Assembly (NCBI GenBank): GCA_020634885.1
Contig: JACKAW010000002.1
Span: 310,001 to 374,000, forward strand
Direction: 5' to 3'
Source of the DNA: Anaerolineales bacterium
GTDB taxonomy: Bacteria; Chloroflexota; Anaerolineae; Anaerolineales; Villigracilaceae
Length of the DNA stretch: 64,000 bases
Shown here: positions 57,591-64,000 of the stretch, piece after piece
Position numbering within the stretch: the stretch's first letter is position 1
How the letters are laid out: each line of letters starts with the position of its first letter
Translations under genes and position numbers: made by a program
Notes under the pieces: model-generated
Database searches by the model: none
What the model saw: the letters and a program-made list of their open reading frames with translations, nothing else
What the model was told of the DNA's origin: nothing

Positions 57591-59608
57591 AAAAGATCGG
57601 CAAAATTTACCTGCCCATTCTCGTTTCGGTATTTCTCAATATGGCGCTGCTTGCGGTGGTTTCAAACCTTGCCGGGCAATCGGTTGCAGAAGTTATCACA
57701 CCGTTTTCGGCTGTGGTATCTGCGCTCATACTTTTTACCGGCATCGTCCCATCGCTGCTCCGTCCGCAGGCAAGCCACACCCTGATCGCCTGCTTCTCAA
57801 TTTTCTTCGCCTTCCTGCTGCTCATCCCCTTTGAAACCAACGGGCTGCCTGCCATTTACCCGGGCGTGCCGCTCATTCACCTTCTCGACCCATGGATCAC
57901 CCTGCGAATGATCCAAGCCGCCATCCTCATGCCCATGACCCTGCATGTTGGTGCGCGTTTCCCAAAACCTACACACACAACCACCCAACAAATAACAACC
58001 GCTTACATCCTTTCAGCATTGATCACCGGCGCATTTCTTTATAGCCTGGTCTTCTGGCAGCGCATACTTACCATCAGTATTTTATTTACCTGCTTCACCC
58101 TCGTTATTTTTCTCTTCATTAAAAACCTCATCACGGTTGCACGAGATACCAGCCCCGAAAATATACAAGATGCCCAGCGCGCCCGCATTGTGGGCATCAG
58201 CGTCTTCATTGCCGAAGCGCCGCTTTGGTTTCGCCCGCTCATGCTGGCATTGGGGCTGGATGTTTTTCCCTACAACCTGCTGCTGCTCTTCCAACTCTTT
58301 GTACCGTTGGGGATAGGCTACGCCGTGATGCGGCACGACCTCTTCGGCATTGACCGCGCCCTCAGGCGGACTCTGGTCTATGGCTCTGCTTCGCTTCTTC
58401 TCTTAACGTTGTACCTGTTTCTCACCACAAGCCTTACCTCACTCTTTGAGTCTTCCCTCACTTCCCGCCCGCTTGCGCCGATCATCAGCCTGTTTGTTGC
58501 CGCGCTGCTTTTTGACCCGACCCGCAAGTTCATTCAAACCTGGCTCGACCGCATTCTCTACCCCGACAGGCTTAAATTTGAATCTGCCATTCAGAGCATG
58601 GAATATCTGCTCGCCCGCGCCAACCGCAGGGATGAGATTATTCACCTGCTTAATGATGTGTTCCCGAACCAGATCGGCGCCGAGTGGGGTGCGCTCAAAC
58701 TCTTCCCAGAACCCGATGTGCCGCCGCCCCATACGGTATCTGCATGGAATACCCGTTTGGTGGCGGGCAGTGTCTCTGTTGGCGGCTACTGGCTGGGCGC
58801 GCGCCGCGCCGGTCCGCGCTATGATGTGGATGAGGTGAAGCGACTCAATGCACTGGCGGGGCAGGCGGCTCTGGCGTTGGCATATGCCAATGCGTATGAA
58901 AGCCTGTATGAGTTAAACAAAAATCTTGAAACCCGCGTAAAAGAACAGACCGAGCAAGCCCTTGCGAATCAAAAATCCATTGCGGCGTATGAGGAACGTC
59001 AACGCATAGCGCGGGATTTGCACGACTCGGTTACCCAGCAGATGTTCGGTTTGCACCTGATGGCGCGCGGATTGAAAAAGTCGGCGCCGGAGGATTTTAG
59101 GGAAAGGCTGGGAGAGTTGGAGAGCCTGGCGAGTGATACGCTCAAAGAAATGCGGCTGATGCTGGCTCAACTGCGCGAAGCATCCAGCGAGGAAAAGGTT
59201 GATTACGCTGAGTCGCTTCGGGCGGAGTGTGAGGCGTTTTCCAACCGAAGCGGACCCGAAGGCGGGTCGTTACTGTCTATAACGCTGGAGATGCCGCAGG
59301 TTGTAATTATCCAAAAAAATATTGCCAGTGAAGCGACGTGGGTGCTGCGTGAGGCGTTGCAAAATGTGGTGCGGCACAGCGGCGGGCGCAATGTGACGGT
59401 GCGCGTGAGTGTTGACTCGTTCTTGCAGGTGCGTGTGAGTGATGATGGCGCGGGCTTTGATGTGTATGCGGTGCCTGCAGGTCATTTTGGTTTGCGCGGT
59501 ATGCGTGAGCGCGTGCTGGCGTTGGGCGGCGAGTTGACGATTGATTCTGAGATTGGGCGTGGAACGATTTTGAAATATAAAATTCCTCTCCCCGTAATGG
59601 AGTCATGA
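57587..59608 (+). CDS. NarL/LiaS-type membrane histidine kinase
   Basis: 673 residues from MKKIGKIYLPILVSV. Eight hydrophobic helices in residues 1-310, then a GAF-like region, a coiled coil with EERQRIARDLHDSVTQQMFG (HisKA_3, phospho-His near 479) and a HATPase with LREALQNVVRHSGG, VSDDGAGFDV and HFGLRGMRERV. The N-terminal array resembles membrane sensor heads of unknown ligand in Anaerolineae. The cognate LuxR-type regulator follows 63 bases on. Upstream gene overlaps by 4 bases. Confidence 0.9.
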   Translation: MKKIGKIYLPILVSVFLNMALLAVVSNLAGQSVAEVITPFSAVVSALILFTGIVPSLLRPQASHTLIACFSIFFAFLLLIPFETNGLPAIYPGVPLIHLLDPWITLRMIQAAILMPMTLHVGARFPKPTHTTTQQITTAYILSALITGAFLYSLVFWQRILTISILFTCFTLVIFLFIKNLITVARDTSPENIQDAQRARIVGISVFIAEAPLWFRPLMLALGLDVFPYNLLLLFQLFVPLGIGYAVMRHDLFGIDRALRRTLVYGSASLLLLTLYLFLTTSLTSLFESSLTSRPLAPIISLFVAALLFDPTRKFIQTWLDRILYPDRLKFESAIQSMEYLLARANRRDEIIHLLNDVFPNQIGAEWGALKLFPEPDVPPPHTVSAWNTRLVAGSVSVGGYWLGARRAGPRYDVDEVKRLNALAGQAALALAYANAYESLYELNKNLETRVKEQTEQALANQKSIAAYEERQRIARDLHDSVTQQMFGLHLMARGLKKSAPEDFRERLGELESLASDTLKEMRLMLAQLREASSEEKVDYAESLRAECEAFSNRSGPEGGSLLSITLEMPQVVIIQKNIASEATWVLREALQNVVRHSGGRNVTVRVSVDSFLQVRVSDDGAGFDVYAVPAGHFGLRGMRERVLALGGELTIDSEIGRGTILKYKIPLPVMES

Positions 59609-59656
59609 AGTTCTACTGTCATGACAGGACAAATCCGAAAGTAGAACTTTCGGATT
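59608..59656. repeat. Palindromic element between kinase and regulator genes
   Basis: AATCCGAAAG/CTTTCGGATT with loop TAGAA (59632-59656). A second pairing, GAAGTTCTACT near 59608 with AGTAGAACTTT (59640-59650), excludes the first. The motif GAAGTTCTACT is also in the valS internal element at 32588-32628. Confidence 0.65.
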
Positions 59657-59671
59657 CCCAGTGAGGTACAC

Positions 59672-60310
59672 ATGCTGAAAATAATCATTGCAGACGACCA
59701 TCAAGTTGTGCGGCGCGGGCTGACGTTGACGATTGACGCCGAGAAAGATATGCGTGTGGTGGGCGAGGCGCAGAACGGCGCGGGCGTGCTGGCGTTGATC
59801 AAGAAGCATAAGCCCGATGTGGTGTTGATGGATCTGCAAATGCCTGAGATGAACGGCGTGGATGCGTTGAAGTACATCCGCCCGGAATACCCCAACCTAC
59901 CGATTTTGATTCTGACTTCGTTCACCGATGATGCGCATGTCTTTGCGGCATTGCGAGCAGGTGCAAGCGGATTTTTATTGAAGGAAATGAATGGCGATGA
60001 CTTGGTGGCGGCGATTCGCGGGGCGGCGCAGGGCAAGCCGCAACTGCACCCCGATATTGCCAAACGCCTTATGCTGCGTGCGCCGATGCCCGATGACCCG
60101 TTTGATTCATTGACCGAGCGCGAGCGCGGCATTTTGAAATTGCTGGCGAAGGGCAAAAGCAATAAAGAGATCGCGGGCGAGTTGTCACTGACCGAGATGA
60201 CGGTGAAGGGCTACGTCAGCGATCTGTTCGTGAAGTTGGGGGTGAATGATCGAACGCAGGCGGCGCTGATGGCTGTCCGCTATGGGTTGGTGATGGTGGA
60301 GGAGTTGTAG
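59672..60310 (+). CDS. LuxR/NarL-family response regulator
   Basis: 212 residues. Receiver domain with phospho-acceptor Asp54 (VVLMDLQMPE), acidic pair DD at 8-9, the Thr and Lys switch residues (LTSFTDDAH, FLLKEM). C-terminal LuxR helix-turn-helix LTERERGILKLLAKGKSNKEI and SLTEMTVKGYVSDLFVKLGV. It should be phosphorylated by the kinase upstream. Targets cannot be told; the P450 gene downstream is a candidate by position only. Confidence 0.93.
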   Translation: MLKIIIADDHQVVRRGLTLTIDAEKDMRVVGEAQNGAGVLALIKKHKPDVVLMDLQMPEMNGVDALKYIRPEYPNLPILILTSFTDDAHVFAALRAGASGFLLKEMNGDDLVAAIRGAAQGKPQLHPDIAKRLMLRAPMPDDPFDSLTERERGILKLLAKGKSNKEIAGELSLTEMTVKGYVSDLFVKLGVNDRTQAALMAVRYGLVMVEEL

Positions 60311-60315
60311 AAATC

Positions 60316-60385
60316 TGTAGGGCGGGTTTTCAACCCGCCATGTATTAAGTTTATTGAGACTGTCAGGCTAAAAGCCTGACCTACA
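60316..60385. repeat. Composite palindromic element, TGTAGG...CCTACA ends
   Basis: Ends TGTAGG and CCTACA are inverted repeats. Two hairpins: GGCGGGTT with AACCCGCC, and GTCAGGCT with AGCCTGAC. Same design as 15642-15735 and 26562-26645, with different arm sequences. Confidence 0.78.
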
Positions 60386-60488
60386 AAACATACACCCACC
60401 AAATAGGGGGCGAAGTTCCCCACCTTTGCGGGCAGACATCTTGGAGCAGGGAAAGTATCCTTTGGCTATCACTTGAAGGAGATAGCCG

Positions 60489-61823
60489 ATGGAAACAAAT
60501 TTAGTTCTCGAACAACCTGTTTACAAAATGTCCACTTTTGAGTTTCTGTGGAAAATCTTTCATAATCCGCTTGATGCACTGACCGACCTTGCGAACGAGC
60601 AGGGCGATATTGCGCGCATCAAACTGCGCAAGCGTGATCTGTTTCTGCTGAGCCATCCGTCATTTATTGAGGAAGTTCTGGTGCGGCAGGCAGATAACTT
60701 TGTGAAAGGTCCCAGCTTGCAGCGGGCGCGCATCATCTTGGGCGAAGGTCTACTCACCAGCGAAGGGGATGAACACCTGGCACAACGGCGCACACTTCAG
60801 CCTGCTTTTCATCGTCACAAAATGGAAGAGTATCTGCCGTTGATGAATGAGAATGCCCTGGCACATATTGCGAACTGGCAAAACGGCGAGCGTGTGGATA
60901 TGTCTGAAGGCATGATGAGATTAACGCTCAACATTGCATTGTGGTCATTCTTTGGCGGCGCTCCCAAAGGTGCAGTGGAACAGGTGAGCGTTTCAATGAA
61001 GACGCTCGTGCGTCTCTTTCCGCTGGCGCAAATGCCCTTGCCCGAATCGGCTCGTAGCTTGTTCCCAAGTTTCAAGGAAGCCAAAACAAGCCTAAACGAA
61101 GTGACCGAGGCGCTGCTTCACAATCCGCAGAATGAACATGCCAAACGCGCCCTTGTTCACATCCTCAAAGAGAATCATCAAGATCAATTTACCGATGAGC
61201 AGATCCATGCCCATGCGCTAACCTTTTTACTGGCGGGGCATGAGACCACCGCGCTGCTGTTGGCATGGTGCTGGGATATGCTCGCACATAACCCGATGGC
61301 ACAATCCATTTTGCAAGCCGAGGTCGATTCGGTATTGGGTGACCGCCTGCCCACGCCGGAAGATATTCAGAAACTTCCATACACCCGTGCCGTGGTCAAT
61401 GAGACCTTGCGGATGCGTCCGCCTGCCTGGGCAATGGGGCGTGAAGCTCTGCGTGATTGTGAGATTGGCGGTCAATTCATCCCAGCCGGTTCGACGGTGG
61501 TCATGAGTCAGTGGGTGACACACCACGATGCGCGATTTTATTACGAGCCGCTTCACTTCCGCCCTGAACGCTGGTTCGACCTCGATGGGGCTTCAACTCC
61601 CCGTTACAGTTTCTTCCCTTTTGGCGGCGGCAGCCGCGTGTGCATCGGCGAGCATTTCGCTATGACCGAAGTCGTTGCTGTACTGGCAGTCATGGCACAA
61701 CGTTGGCAAATTTCGCCTGCTCAACGCGGGCTTGCGAAACCAAACCCAAGCATCACTTTACGTCCGCATAAAAACATAAAGGTAATCGTCACTCGTCGGG
61801 CGTATGGTGAGAGAGTGAGTTAG
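60489..61823 (+). CDS. Cytochrome P450
   Basis: 444 residues, ATG preceded by GAAGGAG. Heme-thiolate monooxygenase: I-helix oxygen motif LLAGHETTALLLAW (near 247), K-helix ExxR in ETLRMRPPAW, PERW-type meander (HFRPERWFD) and heme Cys in FPFGGGSRVCIGEHFA (near 385). Layout resembles bacterial CYP class I enzymes of the fatty-acid-like type (CYP102/CYP4-like spacing). No ferredoxin, reductase or biosynthetic gene is adjacent, so redox partner and substrate are unknown. No signal peptide. Confidence 0.95.
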   Translation: METNLVLEQPVYKMSTFEFLWKIFHNPLDALTDLANEQGDIARIKLRKRDLFLLSHPSFIEEVLVRQADNFVKGPSLQRARIILGEGLLTSEGDEHLAQRRTLQPAFHRHKMEEYLPLMNENALAHIANWQNGERVDMSEGMMRLTLNIALWSFFGGAPKGAVEQVSVSMKTLVRLFPLAQMPLPESARSLFPSFKEAKTSLNEVTEALLHNPQNEHAKRALVHILKENHQDQFTDEQIHAHALTFLLAGHETTALLLAWCWDMLAHNPMAQSILQAEVDSVLGDRLPTPEDIQKLPYTRAVVNETLRMRPPAWAMGREALRDCEIGGQFIPAGSTVVMSQWVTHHDARFYYEPLHFRPERWFDLDGASTPRYSFFPFGGGSRVCIGEHFAMTEVVAVLAVMAQRWQISPAQRGLAKPNPSITLRPHKNIKVIVTRRAYGERVS

Positions 61824-61885
61824 ACCCAACGGTCTGACTTGTATATTTAACCAAATAAAAAAAAACAATCATTGGAGGAACTCAA

Positions 61886-62950
61886 ATGAAGAATATGTTT
61901 AGAAATATCTTGTTCGTTCTGGCGATCACTGCATCCACTCTCGCCTGTGGACTTCCTGCAGGAACTGCCGACCCGAATGTGGTCAATACCGCCATTGCCA
62001 AAACACAGCAGGCAACCGCATTAGCACAGGCGACTGTCAATTCCTCGGCGCTGACTGCCATGCCCGCCACGCCCACTCCGGGTCCTACCGTTGAATATGT
62101 CACGCTGACCGAAGAAGAACTCACCGCGCTGATCGATGCAGCCGTGGCAGAAGCCATTGCCGCCACCGAGCAGACATCTACATCTGTTTATTACGTCACG
62201 GAAGATGATGTCGTCACATACGATGAGGTGGCTTATCTTTATGATTATTACTACTATGCCGATTACTATGTGGAATATGCCGAAGAATTGATCTACGAAT
62301 ACTACGATTTATACGCCGACCTCGCCTACGAAATGATGGCGGAGCTCAACGCCATTGAGGCGCAATTGAGTCAAATGAACAGTACACTCAGTTCCATCGA
62401 CCAGTCACTTCAGCAGATTTCATCCACGCTCGATCAGGGGCTTGCTCTCGCCGAAGAGACCATCACCCAGCTTGAAGCGGCTGCCAGCACGGCACAGACC
62501 AATGCGCAAGAGTTGAAATCGAATGCGCAGGATATGCTCTCTGTTTTGCAAGCCGACCAGCAGGGGCGGTTGGATCAGATTTCGCAAATTCAGCCGAGTA
62601 ATATTCCCACCGATAAGATCACCGCACTTCAAACCGCGTTTGAGTTCCTGGATTTTGCAAATGGCGCGCTGAGCGATAACAAACTCTCACGGGATGAATT
62701 GATGAACCTTGCGCAACTCGGCAGGAACGCGCAGGCGGGCTTCCAACAATTCGGCGGCGCAGATGTGCTCGGACCCGACCTGACCCAGTTCTCCGGCAAG
62801 TTTAATGAGATCAATCAGCAGTTTGCGCGCGGAGAGATCAATCGAGGGCGTGAAAATGTACGCGGGTTTGAATCTTCCCTTGGAACCCGTCCCACCTTTG
62901 GAGGCAATGGAGGCGGCGGGCGCCCGGGCGGTAATGGTCCGCGACCGTAA
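61886..62950 (+). CDS. Tyrosine-rich coiled-coil lipoprotein
   Basis: 354 residues, ATG after TTGGAGG. Lipoprotein signal with lipobox TLAC (Cys 21). Residues about 99-152 hold 17 tyrosines with many Asp/Glu (example VAYLYDYYYYADYYVEYA). Then a long coiled coil (about 150-240; SQMNSTLSSIDQSLQQISST) and a Gly/Pro/Arg-rich end (GGNGGGGRPGGNGPRP). No domain known. It could be a surface-anchored filament or adhesin-like tether; this is inference from composition only. Confidence 0.7.
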   Translation: MKNMFRNILFVLAITASTLACGLPAGTADPNVVNTAIAKTQQATALAQATVNSSALTAMPATPTPGPTVEYVTLTEEELTALIDAAVAEAIAATEQTSTSVYYVTEDDVVTYDEVAYLYDYYYYADYYVEYAEELIYEYYDLYADLAYEMMAELNAIEAQLSQMNSTLSSIDQSLQQISSTLDQGLALAEETITQLEAAASTAQTNAQELKSNAQDMLSVLQADQQGRLDQISQIQPSNIPTDKITALQTAFEFLDFANGALSDNKLSRDELMNLAQLGRNAQAGFQQFGGADVLGPDLTQFSGKFNEINQQFARGEINRGRENVRGFESSLGTRPTFGGNGGGGRPGGNGPRP

Positions 62951-62996
62951 AATAAAAGAACCGCCGGAATGCCACCGGCGGTTCTTTTATTTTTGT
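62950..62996. terminator. Bidirectional rho-independent terminator
   Basis: 18-bp perfect arms (62950-62967 with 62975-62992), core GAACCGCCGG, with flanking A/T runs; it separates the lipoprotein gene from the convergent membrane protein gene. Confidence 0.92.
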
Positions 62997-64000
62997 TGAG
63001 ATTGGAGGTTGTTTAGGCTTTCAAACAATGAGGGATTAAGTTTTTGCATCCGCCCGCTTTCGCTGGTAACGGCGAGCAATACACTGATAATGAGTGTGGC
63101 GGCAACCAGAAGGTTGGCTATGAATAAATAAAGTTTTGAGGAACGCATTTTTAAGATGGATGCCCAATACCCGAAAATTGCCAGCAAGGTGATTTGTGAA
63201 ACGACATCCACCATGAAGCGCAATTGTCCGTAATAGTAGAGCAGAAGTGAGATAAAGCTGATAAGAAAGGAGCCGCCCAAAAGATAAAGGGTCAGGTTTT
63301 GAAGTTGTAGCGGGTGTTTTTCTATATTGGGTTTCTTTTTGAAAAATGGTGTAAACGCGAAAAGTAGAAATGGAGCAAAGAATAACATGCCGGTTACATT
63401 TCCGGCGGCATAGAGTTTGGGCGCGGTCAGACCATGATTGTGCAGCATGGATGATAGCCCCATCGGCACGATAAACGGAAATTCTTTTACGAACTCAAAA
63501 GGCAGCAGCACATATGCAAGGACGTTATAAGGAATATATTCTGGCTGGAAGGTGATGGGCATATCTCGGTTTAGGTTGTAGATGGTGATCTGGTAACGCA
63601 GACCAAACTCGAGAGGAGAGTCGAACCGCGCCCAGTTGTACCACCCGATCAGGGTCGCCCCAAGTGCAAGCGGCGCAAGCAGGGCGATCAGTCGGGATAT
63701 TAATTCCCGCCGTGGTCTGGTTGAATATTTCCAGAGCCACAACGAGGTGACCGCAACAAGAAACAAAATGGGCAGTACGTTGATCGCACGCGAACCAACG
63801 GAACATGCCCAAAAGAATCCGGCAAGGAATAGATGCCGTTTTTGGATATTATTTTCAAAAGCAAGGATGATGAAATAGATTCCGCCCATAAGAAAGAACT
63901 GACCTGCGCCGATCGCCGCCTCATATACATCGGGGAGGCTGAGTGACCATGGAATAGGCAGGATCAAGCCGACGACGAATATCGAGGCGGTGATATATCG
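62987..64000 (-). CDS. Multi-spanning membrane protein, C-terminal part (cut by window edge)
   Basis: The frame is open through the last base, so the N-terminus lies outside; 337 residues are visible, with about nine membrane helices. Segments LFLAGFFWACSVGSRAINVLPI and IGWYNWARFDSPLEFGLRYQ resemble the region of GT-C/PMT-like proteins after their catalytic loop, where 'N..RFG.P...G' occurs. The DxD/E catalytic loop is not in the visible part. Family tentative. Confidence 0.65.
   Translation of the reverse strand, partial: RYITASIFVVGLILPIPWSLSLPDVYEAAIGAGQFFLMGGIYFIILAFENNIQKRHLFLAGFFWACSVGSRAINVLPILFLVAVTSLWLWKYSTRPRRELISRLIALLAPLALGATLIGWYNWARFDSPLEFGLRYQITIYNLNRDMPITFQPEYIPYNVLAYVLLPFEFVKEFPFIVPMGLSSMLHNHGLTAPKLYAAGNVTGMLFFAPFLLFAFTPFFKKKPNIEKHPLQLQNLTLYLLGGSFLISFISLLLYYYGQLRFMVDVVSQITLLAIFGYWASILKMRSSKLYLFIANLLVAATLIISVLLAVTSESGRMQKLNPSLFESLNNLQSQQK

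Noticed and set aside
1..64000. tRNA, rRNA, CRISPR arrays, transposases, integrases and phage genes
   Set aside because: I looked for cloverleaf arms, repeat-spacer arrays, DDE and recombinase motifs while reading and saw none; a tool-based tRNA scan could still find one I missed.

Overview
The window looks like a stretch of chromosome from an uncultured Chloroflexota bacterium, most likely class Anaerolineae. This is inference: no rRNA or marker phylogeny is present. The grounds are a riboflavin ABC transporter behind an FMN riboswitch (a RibXY-type arrangement reported from Chloroflexi), a T-box-controlled valS, a PBP2a-like penicillin-binding protein made as a lipoprotein, many lipoproteins, and several genes whose TATAAT-like box sits 6-7 nt before the start codon. 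Genes are dense, mostly housekeeping or small accessory operons. There is no CRISPR array, prophage, insertion sequence or tRNA that I can see. Both ends cut genes: a sulfotransferase on the left and a multi-spanning membrane protein on the right.

Layout. 1-6.7 kb: sulfotransferase end, lgt with a long Lys/Ala-rich tail, a DppB/DppC-type permease pair in which the DppC partner carries an extra membrane helix and a PQQ-type beta-propeller, then a lamin-tail lipoprotein and a membrane protein. 6.8-16.7 kb: SDR-DUF2867 protein, PlsY-like acyltransferase, a reverse-strand run of two related membrane proteins, a VWA/FHA protein and a PP2C phosphatase, then guaA, a HIT protein and xpt (purine metabolism). 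16.8-25.2 kb: MOCOS-like aminotransferase, YCII and YwbE proteins, methyltransferase, lipoprotein, a trimethylamine/histamine-dehydrogenase-like flavoprotein, an AT-rich acyltransferase gene and a second SDR protein. 25.2-29 kb: cobalamin riboswitch and btuF-btuC-GNAT-btuD. 29-36.5 kb: TSUP exporter, membrane protein, T-box and valS, an LSDAT/SLOG protein and small proteins. 36.5-39.5 kb: FMN riboswitch and a three-gene riboflavin ABC transporter. 39.5-44.8 kb: membrane protein, holB, rsgA, PBP, maf. 44.9-52.6 kb: FAH-family hydrolase, folK, tandem DfsB-like protein, YbaK, nth, asparaginase, a metallo-beta-lactamase-fold protein with altered ligands, and a GAF-GAF-PAS histidine kinase. 52.6-64 kb: HAD phosphatase, carotenoid-type oxidoreductase, an FAD-oxidase remnant, methyltransferase, NarL-type two-component system, cytochrome P450, a tyrosine-rich coiled-coil lipoprotein and the cut membrane protein.

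Three metabolite-sensing leaders (cobalamin, tRNA-Val, FMN) each sit in front of the expected genes. This ties vitamin uptake and valine charging to supply.

The strongest unexplained signal is a population of short modular palindromes scattered between genes. Several begin with GTAGGG and end with CCCTAC and differ in their hairpin arms. Related palindromes lie inside the valS coding sequence in frame, in vitamin-transporter leaders, and at gene ends, where in two cases the repeat edge supplies the stop codon. The fused permease-propeller gene is the most interesting protein-level observation.
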